Source: JAIBJN01 sp963842305 (lineage in GTDB: Bacteria > Actinomycetota > Thermoleophilia > Gaiellales > Gaiellaceae). From it: a DNA stretch of 64,000 bases. This document shows positions 47,515-57,267 of this stretch, piece after piece. Each line of letters opens with the position of its first letter. Position 1 is the first letter of the stretch. The notes under the pieces are model-generated. The model had not been told where the DNA came from, ran no database searches, and saw nothing but the letters and a program-made list of their open reading frames with translations. Location of the stretch: assembly GCA_963842305.1 (NCBI GenBank), contig CAWJFW010000008.1:62001-126000 (forward strand), given 5' to 3'. Made by a program: the position numbers and the translations under genes.

Positions 47515-48642
47515 GTGGCTCTGGAGACGCATGGATCGTGCGACGAGGAGTTCGCCCCCGTACGCGACGCCTTCATCGAGGGCTTCGCAGAACGCGGCGA
47601 GCTCGGCGGGGCGGTCGCCGTCCACCTGAACGGCAGGCTCGTCGTCGATCTATGGGCCGGTCTCGCCGATCCCGTCGCCGGCGACCCCTGGGGCAGAAAC
47701 ACGATCGCCCATGCCTACTCGGTCTCGAAGCCCCTCGTAGCCACGTGTGCCCTCCTGCTCGCCGAGCGCGGAGAGCTCGACCTCGACGCGCCCGTCTCCG
47801 ACTACTGGCCGGAATACGCACAGGCGGGCAAGGAGCGCACGCTCGTGCGTCACCTGATCACGCACCAGAGCGGACTGCTCGTCCTCGAGGAGCCACAGTC
47901 GGCGGAGACACTCCTCGACTGGGACCGCCTCGTCGCCCTGCTCGCCGAGGAGCCTCCGCTCTGGGAGCCCGGGACGCGTCACGGCGAATGCGCAGGCTTC
48001 TACGGCCATCTCGTCGGCGAGGTCGTGCGGCGAGTGGACGGGCGCACACTCGGCCGGTTCCTCGCCGATGAGATCGCGGCGCCGTGGGGGCTCGACTTCC
48101 ACGTCGGGCTGACGTCCTCGGAGCAGGAACGGGCCGCCCGGCTCGTAGACCCGGACGGCGCCTGGCGCCGTTCGATCCGAGATGACCCGAGGCGCTGGGT
48201 CGAGCGCTCCCTCGACAACCCGCCCGGGATGCTCGACCTCGACGTCGTCAACTCCGCCGCGTACCGCGCGGCCGAGGTGCCCGCCGTCAACGGCCACGGA
48301 ACGGCGCGGTCGATTGCCCGCTTCTACGGCGGGCTGGCCGCCGGAGGCGAGCTCCACGGCATCCGGCTTCTGCGACCCGAGACCGTCGAGAGCGCCCTCC
48401 AGCCCCTCGCGGTCGGGCGCGACGAGCTGCTGGAAGACGACGTCGCGTGGGGACTCGGCTTCCGGGTCGACGGAGACGACGGGGGATTCGGCCTCGGCGG
48501 CATCGGCGGGTTCGGAGGCTTCGGCCTCCGTCGCCCGGCCATCGCGCTCGGGTTCGGCTACATCACGTGCGCGCTGGACTCCGGCCACGCGCGGACACAA
48601 TCGTGCGAAGACGGGCTCGAAGCGGCGCTCAGTGCGCTCTGA
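47515..48642 (+). CDS. Serine hydrolase, class C beta-lactamase/esterase family
   Basis: A 375-residue protein: AYSVSKPLVATCALLL (SxxK nucleophile motif), GFYGHLVGEVVRRV (YGH in place of YxN) and a Gly/Phe-rich GGFGLGGIGGFGGFGL segment near the KTG-equivalent. This is the EstB/LACTB-like esterase group rather than a resistance beta-lactamase. Substrate unknown; no signal peptide, so cytoplasmic. Confidence 0.85.
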   Translation: MALETHGSCDEEFAPVRDAFIEGFAERGELGGAVAVHLNGRLVVDLWAGLADPVAGDPWGRNTIAHAYSVSKPLVATCALLLAERGELDLDAPVSDYWPEYAQAGKERTLVRHLITHQSGLLVLEEPQSAETLLDWDRLVALLAEEPPLWEPGTRHGECAGFYGHLVGEVVRRVDGRTLGRFLADEIAAPWGLDFHVGLTSSEQERAARLVDPDGAWRRSIRDDPRRWVERSLDNPPGMLDLDVVNSAAYRAAEVPAVNGHGTARSIARFYGGLAAGGELHGIRLLRPETVESALQPLAVGRDELLEDDVAWGLGFRVDGDDGGFGLGGIGGFGGFGLRRPAIALGFGYITCALDSGHARTQSCEDGLEAALSAL

Positions 48643-48666
48643 GCGGCTGCGGCCGTCACGGGCAGG

Positions 48667-49170
48667 TCAGCTCGGCGCACGCGGCGTCCTCGGGAAGAAA
48701 ACTCCCAGGAGCTCAGCTGCGCCCCCGCCGAGCTCCTCCCACGCGGTCGTGAACGTGATGCTGGCGAGCGCTCCCGTCGGAAACCGCTCGAGCAGGTCGC
48801 CACGATTCGTGAGCGTGAGCGCGAGTCCGTGCAGGGTCGGGTTGTGCGCGACGACGAGCACCGAGCCGATCGTGTCGTCGACGGCGCGCAGACGGCCGAG
48901 CAGCTCGTCGACACTCGCCCCGTAGAGGCCTTCCTCGACGCGGACGTCGACGTCGCCGCCGAGAACGGGCAAGAGCCCGTCCAGCGTCTGCCGCGCCCGC
49001 AACGCGGTCGAGCAGAGAACGAGGTCGGGCGCGATTCCTTCGACGCGAACGTAGTCGGCAATCCGCCGGATGGCTTTCTTCCCGCGGGGCGCTAGCGGCC
49101 GCTCGTGGTCGGGCAGATCCGGGTCGTCCCAGCTCGACTTCGCATGACGGAGGAGGTGCAAATGCTTCAT
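48667..49170 (-). CDS. SixA-type phosphohistidine phosphatase
   Basis: A 167-residue histidine phosphatase: LHLLRHAKSSWDDPDLPDHE (RHG-type active site) and VVAHNPTLHGLALTL (second His). Removes phosphate from phosphohistidine in phosphorelays. ATG 49170 starts 75 bp from the divergent sensor-kinase gene, which is a possible functional partner. Confidence 0.88.
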   Translation of the reverse strand: MKHLHLLRHAKSSWDDPDLPDHERPLAPRGKKAIRRIADYVRVEGIAPDLVLCSTALRARQTLDGLLPVLGGDVDVRVEEGLYGASVDELLGRLRAVDDTIGSVLVVAHNPTLHGLALTLTNRGDLLERFPTGALASITFTTAWEELGGGAAELLGVFFPRTPRAPS

Positions 49171-49245
49171 AAAAGGCGTATTCTCACTGGAATTCCGGGC
49201 AATCGCGGGGAGGAGACCAGCCCTCGAGGGCCGAAGTTCCGACCC

Positions 49246-51966
49246 GTGCCAAACTTGGCCACTTTGAAGGGGGCAGCCGTCCGCCCTTCCATTCGCGTTC
49301 GCCGCTCAGTCTCCATCGTCCTCGGGGTCCTGCTCGAGGCGCTGGTCATGCTGCCCGGAAACTGGCACGACGACTATCCGGGCGTGGCCGTCGCAGCGGG
49401 GCTCATCATCGCCGCGCTCGCCGGCTCGGTGGGCGGAATCTGGAGTGGCCTCGCGGTCGCCGCCGCGGGCTGGGCGCTCCACTTCTTCTTCGTCGTCGAC
49501 CGGGACTGGCTCGCACTAATCGGGCTCCCGGCCTGGCTCGCCGTCGGCGGCCTTGCCGGCTGGCTGGCGATGGCCCGGCGCCGCACGTCGCTCGAGCAGA
49601 GCATCCTCGCCGGCGAGCTCTCGGCGGTACGGGACTCCGCCGCCGAGGCGATCATCAGCATCGACCTCGACGGGACGATCATGAGCTGGAACGCAGGTGC
49701 CGAAGCGATCTACGGCTACGCGGCCGACGCGGCGATCGGCGAGCCGATCGCGCTCCTGGCGCCCGACGCCCTCGCCGAGGAGTCGATGCGCCCCGCCGTC
49801 GCCGCGCAGATCGGCGAGCGCCTCGACGTTCCCAGCATCGTCCATTCCCGCGCGGACGGGGTCGAGCTCGCGATCTCGATGACCGTGGCGCCGATCTCGA
49901 ACGCCGCCGGCGAGCCGTCGGGCGCCGTGGTCGTCACCCGCGATGTCGGAGAGCCCCAGCGGGCCGAAGCCCGCCAGCGGGAGAGCGAAGCGAAATACCG
50001 GGCCCTCACCGAGCATCTGCCGACGGTCACCTACCTGCACCCGCTGGGCGAGCGCGACACGCCGCTGTACGTCAGTCCTCAGGTCGGTGTGATCCTCGGC
50101 TATACGGCCGACGAATGGCTCGCCAAGCCCAGCCTGTTCTTCCAGCTCGTGCACCAGGACGACCGCGAGCGCGTCTCGGCCGAGATCGCGGCCGCGGCCG
50201 CGGGCGCCAGACCGCTGCGCTGCGAGTACCGGATGCTCTCGCGAGACGGTCGGGTCGTTTGGGTGCACGACGAAGCGGTGACGGTGCGCGACGACGACGG
50301 CCGGCCGCTCTACGTCCAGGGCTACTTCCTCGACGTGAGTGAGCGCCGGCACGCCGGGGAGGAGCGGGAGCGGCTCCTGGCCGCCGAGCGCGCCGCCGCG
50401 GCCGACGCTCTCGACCGCCAGCGGAAGCTCGACGTCCTCGCGCGGGCGGGGGAGATTCTTGCGTCTTCGCCGAACTACCAGGCGACGCTCCGGCGGGTGG
50501 CCGAGCTCGCCGTACGCGATCTGGCGGACTGGTGCGTGGTCGACCTGATCGACGACGACGGCACGGCGACTCGGCTCGCCGCGGCTCATGCGGCCCCTGG
50601 CGTGCCGCCCGGGGACGCGCCGGGCCCGTCGCCGGAGCCCGAGATCCTCGAGGCGGCGCATCACGGCAAGCCAGAGCTCTCGGAGTCGCGCATGTGCATC
50701 CCCTTGCGCGCTCGAGGCCGGACCCTCGGGGCGCTCACGCTGCTCACGCGGGTCCCGGGCCGCACCTACGGCGCCGACGACCTCGCAGCCGCGCAGGACC
50801 TCGCGGGCATGATCGCGTTGGCCATCGACAACGCCCGCCTCACGCGCGAAGTGGAGGAGTCCGCAGACGCTGCGCGCGTACTCACCTACGTCGCTGACGG
50901 CGTCGGTCTCGTCGATCAGACGGGAACGATCCGCCTCTGGAACCCGGCCGCCGAGGCGATCACCGGCCTCACGCCCGAGGAGGTCCTGGGCAGGCCCGCC
51001 GGAGAGGCGATCGCAGGCTGGAAGGGGCTTGCCGACCACATCCCCGTCGGCACGGCTGCCGAGTCGGTCCAGCCCGAGACCTTCCCGCTGGAGACCGCGC
51101 GAGGCGAGCGCTGGATCTCCATCTCCGGCGTCGATTTCTTCGGCGGCATCGTGTACGCGTTCCGCGACGTCACCGACGCCCGCCGGCTCGAGGAGCTGAA
51201 GGCGGACTTCGTTGCCACGGCCTCGCACGAGCTCCGAACGCCGCTCGCGGCTGTGTACGGCGCGGCCCAGACGCTCCGCCGCCACGACTTCGCGCTCGAC
51301 GAAGCGGGACGGAATCGCTTCGTATCCCTCATCGTGGACGAGTCCGAGCGGTTGAACCGCATCGTCAACGAGATCCTTCTCGCCAACCAGCTCGACGCAG
51401 GTCGCCTCGACCTCGTTGACGAGCCGTTCGACGGCGCCGATCTCGCCCACCGCGTTGTCGAGTCCGCCCGGGAGCACGGACCGCCCGGCATCCGCTTCGA
51501 GACGATCGTGGCCGAGTCGACGCCCGCGGTCGCCGCCGACCGCGACCGCGTCCGCCAGGTGCTGACCAACCTCGTCGAAAACGCGATCAAGTACTCGCCC
51601 GACGGCGGCCTCATTCAGGTGGGCCTCCAGCAGACCGAAGGCTCCGTCTGCTTCTACGTCCGCGACGAGGGGCTCGGCATCCCCCCGGACGAGCAGGCGC
51701 GGATCTTCGAGAAGTTCTACCGCCTGGACCCGGAGATGACCCGCGGGATCGGCGGCACCGGGCTCGGCCTCTACATCTGCAGCGAGCTGCTGGAACGCAT
51801 GGACGGGCGCATCTGGGTCGAGTCAAAGGAAGGCGTCGGCTCGACGTTCTCCTTCGAGCTCCCGGCTGCCGAGGCTACCGCGCAGCGACCCGCTGTGGTC
51901 GGCGAGCCGCGCGACCTCACCGAGGTTCTCCGCCCGCCCGCACCGGACCTTCCCGAGGTCAGCTAG
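49246..51966 (+). CDS. Membrane sensor histidine kinase with PAS-PAS-GAF-PAS input
   Basis: About 906 residues. Two to four membrane helices in the first 110 residues, then PAS (DSAAEAIISIDLDGTIMSWN), a second PAS (YRALTEHLPTVTYLHPLGER) with PAC, GAF-like (AVRDLADWCVVDLIDDDG), a third PAS, HisKA (DFVATASHELRTPLAAVYGA, phospho-His) and HATPase (NLVENAIKYSP, DEGLGIPPDEQARIFEKFYR, GGTGLGLYICSELL). GTG 49246 avoids overlap with sixA; an ATG at 49162 is possible. No response regulator is adjacent, so the output is unknown. Light or redox sensing through PAS is possible but unproven. Confidence 0.88.
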   Translation: MPNLATLKGAAVRPSIRVRRSVSIVLGVLLEALVMLPGNWHDDYPGVAVAAGLIIAALAGSVGGIWSGLAVAAAGWALHFFFVVDRDWLALIGLPAWLAVGGLAGWLAMARRRTSLEQSILAGELSAVRDSAAEAIISIDLDGTIMSWNAGAEAIYGYAADAAIGEPIALLAPDALAEESMRPAVAAQIGERLDVPSIVHSRADGVELAISMTVAPISNAAGEPSGAVVVTRDVGEPQRAEARQRESEAKYRALTEHLPTVTYLHPLGERDTPLYVSPQVGVILGYTADEWLAKPSLFFQLVHQDDRERVSAEIAAAAAGARPLRCEYRMLSRDGRVVWVHDEAVTVRDDDGRPLYVQGYFLDVSERRHAGEERERLLAAERAAAADALDRQRKLDVLARAGEILASSPNYQATLRRVAELAVRDLADWCVVDLIDDDGTATRLAAAHAAPGVPPGDAPGPSPEPEILEAAHHGKPELSESRMCIPLRARGRTLGALTLLTRVPGRTYGADDLAAAQDLAGMIALAIDNARLTREVEESADAARVLTYVADGVGLVDQTGTIRLWNPAAEAITGLTPEEVLGRPAGEAIAGWKGLADHIPVGTAAESVQPETFPLETARGERWISISGVDFFGGIVYAFRDVTDARRLEELKADFVATASHELRTPLAAVYGAAQTLRRHDFALDEAGRNRFVSLIVDESERLNRIVNEILLANQLDAGRLDLVDEPFDGADLAHRVVESAREHGPPGIRFETIVAESTPAVAADRDRVRQVLTNLVENAIKYSPDGGLIQVGLQQTEGSVCFYVRDEGLGIPPDEQARIFEKFYRLDPEMTRGIGGTGLGLYICSELLERMDGRIWVESKEGVGSTFSFELPAAEATAQRPAVVGEPRDLTEVLRPPAPDLPEVS

Positions 51967-51969
51967 GGC

Positions 51970-52674
51970 TTACTCACGGGCGCGGAGCCGGCGAAGCTCC
52001 TCGAGCTCGCGGGCCGTCGGCGGCTCGGTCGTTCGGAGCGGTTCGCGGACGCGGAGCGGCCACCCGGTCGCCTCGACCGCCTGCTCCACCTGGACGCCGC
52101 TGTGGACGGCCGTCAGCTCGAGCTCGCCGTCCTGACCCGGCTCGAGCACGCCGAGATCGGTGATCACGGTGAAGGCGTTGCCGCCGCGGCCGAGTGAGGT
52201 GACGAAGTCGAGGCGCTCGACGAACGCGCGTGGCGAGTGCCTCAGAAGCACGATCACCTTCCGGACCGCGGCCGCGATCTCCGGCGCGCCGCCGGCACCC
52301 GGCAGGCGCACCTTGGGGTGGTCGTAGGAACCGATCACCGTCGTGTTGATGTTTCCGCGCCTGTCGATCTGGGCCGCGCCGAGGAAGCCGACGTCCATGC
52401 GTCCGGCACCGATCCAGTAGCTGAACATCTCTGGCACCGACACGAGCTCGTCGGCGGTAGCCGCGAGGTCGTCGTCCCCGATCGAGAGCGGCAGGTTCAC
52501 CGGTTTTGCGCCGATAGCTCCGGACTCGTAGACGAGTACGCAATCGGGCGCGTGCAGTCGTCGCGCCAGGTTCGCGGCCGCGTTCGGCGGCCCCACTCCG
52601 ACGAGGCAGACCTCCCCGTTCTCCAGCGCGCGCGAGGCGTGGATCGTCATGACCTCCTCGGGCGTGGGGCTCAT
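51970..52674 (-). CDS. CoA-transferase beta subunit
   Basis: A 234-residue protein of the CoA-transferase family I beta subunit: EVCLVGVGPPNAAANLARRL, ESGAIGAKPVNLPLSIGDDD, MDVGFLGAAQIDRRGNINTT and VTSLGRGGNAFTVITDLGVL. ATG 52674 overlaps the alpha-subunit TGA (ATGA). The two subunits form the active enzyme. Confidence 0.85.
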   Translation of the reverse strand: MSPTPEEVMTIHASRALENGEVCLVGVGPPNAAANLARRLHAPDCVLVYESGAIGAKPVNLPLSIGDDDLAATADELVSVPEMFSYWIGAGRMDVGFLGAAQIDRRGNINTTVIGSYDHPKVRLPGAGGAPEIAAAVRKVIVLLRHSPRAFVERLDFVTSLGRGGNAFTVITDLGVLEPGQDGELELTAVHSGVQVEQAVEATGWPLRVREPLRTTEPPTARELEELRRLRARE

Positions 52675-53492
52675 CCCGCCTCCAACACGTTCTCGCGCAT
52701 CCAGGCGGTGAAGCGCTCGCGGTCGCGCGAGATGTCGTCCCACTCGGAGTAGAACGCGTTGTCGCGAACCGAATAGCCGGCAGCGTAGGACGGCCAGGCG
52801 CCGCCGGGCCGCTCGACCACCGCGTCGAGCACCCAGGCGGGCAAGAAGACTGCGTGCGGCCGCGGCTCGAGCTCTTCGACCACGTCCTCGACCGTCACGA
52901 TCACCCGTTTCGCCGCGAGGACGGCCTCCTTCTGGACCCCGGCGAGGCCCCAGAGCATGACGTTCCCGACGCGATCGGCCTGCTGCGCGTGGATGATCGC
53001 CGCGTCCGGGTTGATCGCCTTGACAGCGCTCACTCGCTCGCCGGTGAAAGGGCTCTCGATGGGCGCCACCGAGTCGTTCTCGGCCAGGAGGTCGGTCCCC
53101 TCGTATCCGCGCAGCACGCCGAAGGGCAGACGGGCGGCCCCGGCCGCGTAGGCGGCCGCAAGCCCGGCATGCGAGTGCTCGACGACCTCAAGCGGGCGCG
53201 GCCACTCGTGCTCGACGGCGTCCCGGAACCGGTGCAACGAGCCGACCCCGGGGTTTCCGCCGTATGAGAACGTGAGGCGGCGGGCGCACCCCATCCCGAT
53301 CAGCTGGTCGTAGATCACGTCGGGGGTCATGCGGACGAGCGCAAGCTCCTTTCTCCCCTGCCGGATGACCTCGTGCGCTGCCGCGAAGGGGACAAGATGC
53401 GTGAAGCCTTCGAGCGCGAGCTCGTCCCCGTCGTTGACGTGCTCGGCCACCGCGTCCGCGAGCGGCTGGAACGTCGCAGCCTTGCGATTCAC
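52671..53492 (-). CDS. CoA-transferase alpha subunit
   Basis: A 273-residue alpha subunit: DGDELALEGFTHLVPFAAAH, NPGVGSLHRFRDAVEHEW, and NPDAAIIHAQQADRVGNVML. Family members move CoA between succinyl- or acetyl-CoA and a 3-oxo or dicarboxylic acid; the acid here is not identifiable. Might serve the aromatic pathway at the right end, but it is 4 kb away. Confidence 0.85.
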   Translation of the reverse strand: MNRKAATFQPLADAVAEHVNDGDELALEGFTHLVPFAAAHEVIRQGRKELALVRMTPDVIYDQLIGMGCARRLTFSYGGNPGVGSLHRFRDAVEHEWPRPLEVVEHSHAGLAAAYAAGAARLPFGVLRGYEGTDLLAENDSVAPIESPFTGERVSAVKAINPDAAIIHAQQADRVGNVMLWGLAGVQKEAVLAAKRVIVTVEDVVEELEPRPHAVFLPAWVLDAVVERPGGAWPSYAAGYSVRDNAFYSEWDDISRDRERFTAWMRENVLEAG

Positions 53493-53540
53493 GAGGCCTA
53501 GGTCGTTCCGGGCTCGCCTGGCGACATCGACAACGTTTGT

Positions 53541-54362
53541 TCAGGCCTCGACGCCGTAGGCCTCGGTGAAGGCCTCCTGCGCGTACGCGAGCGAGGCGTA
53601 ACCGAAGCCGCCGTCGCCCCAGTCGTCGCCCCAGCTGTTACGGACGATGAAGCGTCCCGACGTGTAGCCGACGAGGGCGACCGCGTGCCCACCTCTGGTC
53701 GTGTCGGGGAGGTAGGCGTCGAGGTTGCCGCCGTTGGCGGTGGCCGCGTACCACGTGTCGTCGACGTTCAGCCGCGTGAGGATCGGGCCCTTCGTTGCCA
53801 GCCAGATACGCCAGTTCGTCTGGCTCGTCCCCAGGTTGAAGTAGGCGGTGATCTTGAGCTGGGCGGCGACCGCATAGAACGTGTTCGCCGAGCCCGCGTA
53901 GAGCTTGCCCGTGCCGAACGGCAGGGTCAGGTCGCGGACGACGCCGAACTTGCGCGCGACGTCGAGAGCGGTCTTGACGCTCGTCCCCTCGGTCTCGATG
54001 AAGGTGGTCGGCCGGGTGACGAACGGGTCCGTCTCCTTGGAGGCCATCCAGACGAACCGCGGCGACAGGAGGGTCGTCTGCGCGAGGCGTCCGCTCGAGA
54101 CGAAGTGCCAGCGCAGGACCGAGTCGGCGCAGGCCCAGCCGACGCAGGAGCCGGTCGAGCCCTGGTCTCCGACCTTCCACCACGTCGCGCGCAGGTCCTT
54201 GGACGCTGGGATCGGCGGCGCGGCCATGATCATGTCGGCCTCCGCCGCCGTCTCGAACGTCCAGTCCTCCTCGGTCTTCGGGGAGGGCTTGGCGTTGAGG
54301 ATTCGCTTCGGCTGCCGCTTGCGCGCCGCCTTCCGCCTCGTGGTCTTCCGTGGTCGAGCCAC
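53541..54362 (-). CDS. Papain-like C1 cysteine peptidase
   Basis: A 273-residue protein with a Lys/Arg-rich N-terminus instead of a signal peptide. Catalytic residues: Cys in GDQGSTGSCVGWACAD, His in GGHAVALVGYTSGRF, Asn in IVRNSWGDDWGDGGFGY. C1A-type bacterial papain-like peptidases are uncommon and often secreted; location here is uncertain. Confidence 0.85.
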   Translation of the reverse strand: MARPRKTTRRKAARKRQPKRILNAKPSPKTEEDWTFETAAEADMIMAAPPIPASKDLRATWWKVGDQGSTGSCVGWACADSVLRWHFVSSGRLAQTTLLSPRFVWMASKETDPFVTRPTTFIETEGTSVKTALDVARKFGVVRDLTLPFGTGKLYAGSANTFYAVAAQLKITAYFNLGTSQTNWRIWLATKGPILTRLNVDDTWYAATANGGNLDAYLPDTTRGGHAVALVGYTSGRFIVRNSWGDDWGDGGFGYASLAYAQEAFTEAYGVEA

Positions 54363-54444
54363 CGGGCACCTCCTCGGGCGGGGAACGTAAAAGCGCGGTC
54401 GAGTCTACGCTCCCGCGGCCGTACCTGTCGCGTAGCCTCTGGCC

Positions 54445-55620
54445 GTGCGACGCCTGCTCGTCTACGCCGGCGTTTTCGTGCTCGGGGCGCTCGTGCTCCG
54501 GGTCGCCGTGGTGCCCGCCGAGGTTTGCCCTCCGCTTACGGCCGCGCAGGCACGAGCCGCCGTGGCCGAGGCGGCCGGCTGGCTCGAGCGAGGCGTCCAG
54601 CCCGGCGGGAGGTACACGTACGGCTACGACCGGAACGCCGACCTCGTCTCGACGGACTACAACATCACGCGGCACGCCGGCGTGATGATGGGTCTGTACC
54701 GGCTCGCGGCCGAAACGGGAGACGCGAACGCACTCGCGGCAGCCGAGCACGGCCTGTCGTTCCTCCACGCGAATCTCCTTCGGCACGACGACTGGACCGC
54801 GTTCGCGGAGCCGGGCCAGGATGCCCGCCTTGGTGCCAGCGCGCTGGTCGCGGCGGCGCTCGTCCAGCGGCGGCTGGCCACCGGAGACACGAGCGAGGAC
54901 GCGCTCCTGCACGAGCTGTCGCGCTTCCTGCTCGCACAACAGCAGGCTGACGGAAGCGTCCTCGGAGCCTGGAGCCGGGCGACGGAGCGGCCGGTTCCGG
55001 GCGAGTACGGCACCTACGGCACCGGCCAGACTCTCTGGACGTTCGCGCTCATGGACAAGCTCTTCCCGGAGGAGGGGTGGAGCGAGCCGGCACGCCGCCT
55101 GGCGCGCTACGTGGCGACGCGGCGCGACGACGTCGAGGGCTACTACCTGACGTTCCCGGACCACTGGGCCGCCTACGGCTTCGCCGAGTTGGGGCCCGCG
55201 GGCCTCGGCGAGCCCGAGATCGCCTACGTGCGGCGCCTGGCCGGCATCTTCGGACTCAACTCCCGCCTCGAGTCGCAGAGCGGTGAGTCCGGCCTACGGC
55301 GGCTCATGCGAGGCGAACCCGCGTCGGGGGCCGGCCTCGGGACCGTGACCGAGGGACTGGCGCAGCTCTCGCGACTCAGCCTCGCCGACCCGCGCCTCGG
55401 CGACCTGACCGAAGATCTAGAGACGCGCCTGCGCTGCACCGCCGCCCGCACCGTCGACCGCCAGGTCGACGGCGTCGAGTCCCGGGCGTTCCCGCGTCCG
55501 CTCCTGACCCGCGGCGCCTGGTTCACCGAGGGCGGCTACACCCAGATGGACCATCAGCGGCACCCGCTTTCAGGTCTCCTCGCGACGCTGCCCCTGCTGG
55601 AGAGCCAATCCGCGAGATGA
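54445..55620 (+). CDS. Membrane-anchored alpha/alpha-toroid protein
   Basis: A 391-residue protein: N-terminal membrane anchor (LLVYAGVFVLGALVLRVAVV), then repeated helical pairs WLERGVQPGGRYTYGYDRNA DLVS, GVMMGLYRLAAETGDANALA, GQTLWTFALMDKLFPEEGW. The layout resembles terpene-cyclase/prenyltransferase alpha-alpha toroids and thioester-protein-like domains, but no catalytic DxDD is seen. Function unknown. The next gene overlaps its stop by 4 bp. Confidence 0.6.
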   Translation: MRRLLVYAGVFVLGALVLRVAVVPAEVCPPLTAAQARAAVAEAAGWLERGVQPGGRYTYGYDRNADLVSTDYNITRHAGVMMGLYRLAAETGDANALAAAEHGLSFLHANLLRHDDWTAFAEPGQDARLGASALVAAALVQRRLATGDTSEDALLHELSRFLLAQQQADGSVLGAWSRATERPVPGEYGTYGTGQTLWTFALMDKLFPEEGWSEPARRLARYVATRRDDVEGYYLTFPDHWAAYGFAELGPAGLGEPEIAYVRRLAGIFGLNSRLESQSGESGLRRLMRGEPASGAGLGTVTEGLAQLSRLSLADPRLGDLTEDLETRLRCTAARTVDRQVDGVESRAFPRPLLTRGAWFTEGGYTQMDHQRHPLSGLLATLPLLESQSAR

Positions 55621-56153
55621 CCTTCGCCTTCCTCCTCTTCGCGTTCGTGGCGACGGTGAACCCGAGTCGGCAGCGCCTGGTCATGCCGGAGCGACTGGCC
55701 GTGGTCGCGCTCGGATGCCTCCTTTCGCTGGGCGCGGTCGCCTGCATCGCCGCGCTCGGCGGCGCCCTCCTCGAAGGGCTCGACATCAGCCCCGAGAGCT
55801 TCCGGCTGGGAGCGGCGCTCGTGCTTGCGCTCGAGGGAGCCAGGTTCCTCCTCTTCGCCCGGCCGGGCGCCGAGCCCGAGTTTGCCGGTCTCAAGGCGGC
55901 GCTCGTTCCGGTCGCCTTCCCGCTCCTCCTGACCCCAGGGGTCGTGGCGCTCGCAATCGCAGCCGGCGGGGACGACGTCGAGCCGCAAGCGGTCGGAGCG
56001 CTTGCCATCGCCCTCGCGCTCGTCCTGGGCGTGGGACTGGTACCCCGCGGTCCGCGGGCGGATCCGCTCTTGCTGGCCGCGGGGCGCCTCTTCGGCGCCT
56101 TCGAGATCGCCGCTGGCGTGGCGCTCGCGGTCGGCGCGGTTCGGGATGTCTAG
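55617..56153 (+). CDS. MarC-like membrane protein
   Basis: A 178-residue protein with about six membrane helices. FATVNPSRQ-like FAFVATVNPSRQRLVMPERL and VAFPLLLTPGVVALAIA resemble the MarC/NAAT family blocks (NPxxxxP and FPLLxTPG). ATGA overlap with the upstream gene implies coupling. Function of MarC proteins is not firmly known. Confidence 0.65.
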   Translation: MTFAFLLFAFVATVNPSRQRLVMPERLAVVALGCLLSLGAVACIAALGGALLEGLDISPESFRLGAALVLALEGARFLLFARPGAEPEFAGLKAALVPVAFPLLLTPGVVALAIAAGGDDVEPQAVGALAIALALVLGVGLVPRGPRADPLLLAAGRLFGAFEIAAGVALAVGAVRDV

Positions 56154-56213
56154 CGCGTCAACCGGAGGCGGGCGGCAGCGCTCGGGAATACTAGGGCCGA
56201 CGAAGGGAGCGCA

Positions 56214-57002
56214 ATGGGATACGAAGAGCTGAAGGAGAAGCAGAGCGTCGTCTGGGGGACCGGGCCCTACCAACGGATCACCGAGACCATCACCGACATC
56301 CACGACGTCGTGGTCGATCGCCTCGCCCCCGGCCCGGGCGACGAGTGGCTCGACCTCGCCTGCGGGACCGGCGCGGTCGCCGAGCTCGCCGCGGCCGCCG
56401 GGGCACGCGTCACCGGGATCGATCTCGCGCCGAACCTCATCGAGACGGCGAAGGAGCGGGCCGGCGAGCTCGGGCTCGACTGCGACTACCGGGTCGGCGA
56501 CGCAGAGCAGCTCGACCTGCCCGACGCGGGCTTCGACAAGGTCTCCTCGACCTGCGGGATCATGTTCACGCCGGATCACGAGGCGACCGCCGGCGAGCTC
56601 GCACGCGTCACAAAGCCCGGCGGGAAGATCGCTCTGGCCAACTGGACGCCCACCGGCGGCCTGGCCAAGATGTTCGCGGTCATGGCCCGCTACCAGCCGG
56701 CGCCGCCGCCGAGCAGCCCGTTCGCGTGGGGTGACGAGGAGCACGTTCGCGACCTCCTCGGCGACGCATTCGAGCTCGACCTGAGCGAGCACGTGTCCAC
56801 GCTCCGGACGGCTTCCGCCGAGGAGTACTGGGAGCTCTTCTCCACGAGCTACGGGCCGACGAAGACCCTCGCGGACTCGCTCGGCGACCGGCGCGAGGAG
56901 CTCCACCGCGACTGGGTCCAGTTCTTCGACGAGAACTACGGCGTCGACGGGGAGATCGTGCACACGCGCGAGTACCTGCTCGTGCTCGGAGCTCGGCGGT
57001 AG
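56214..57002 (+). CDS. Class I SAM-dependent methyltransferase
   Basis: A 262-residue methyltransferase: motif I EWLDLACGTGAVAELAAAAG, post-I GIDLAPNLIE, motif II-like ASTCGIMF region, GGKIALANWTP. UbiE/Methyltransf_11 type. Substrate unknown. Start ATG 56214. Confidence 0.85.
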   Translation: MGYEELKEKQSVVWGTGPYQRITETITDIHDVVVDRLAPGPGDEWLDLACGTGAVAELAAAAGARVTGIDLAPNLIETAKERAGELGLDCDYRVGDAEQLDLPDAGFDKVSSTCGIMFTPDHEATAGELARVTKPGGKIALANWTPTGGLAKMFAVMARYQPAPPPSSPFAWGDEEHVRDLLGDAFELDLSEHVSTLRTASAEEYWELFSTSYGPTKTLADSLGDRREELHRDWVQFFDENYGVDGEIVHTREYLLVLGARR

Positions 57003-57051
57003 ACCTCAGGGAAGAAAGCGGCCGCGAATGCCGTCCATCTGATGAGATCAG

Positions 57052-57267
57052 ATGGCGGCACTGGACACGATCGCACACGAGCTCGACACGCTCCAGACCG
57101 AGGAGGAGCGGGTGCTCGCCTGGCGTCAGGAGAGCCTGCTCGCGGCCGGCTACGACCTTCGGCACGCCTTCAAGCTGGCGCTCCGCCCCGAGATCGACCT
57201 CCACCTGGCCATTCGCCTCGGTCGCGCCGGGTGCCCGCCCGAGACGGCAGCCAGGATCCTGCTCTAG
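57052..57267 (+). CDS. Small helical protein
   Basis: A 71-residue protein, TIAHELDTLQTEEERVLAWR and QESLLAAGYDLRHAFKLALR, all helical. Hypothetical; similar short proteins are common in Thermoleophilia-like genomes. Convergent with the VOC gene with a shared CTAG. Confidence 0.6.
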   Translation: MAALDTIAHELDTLQTEEERVLAWRQESLLAAGYDLRHAFKLALRPEIDLHLAIRLGRAGCPPETAARILL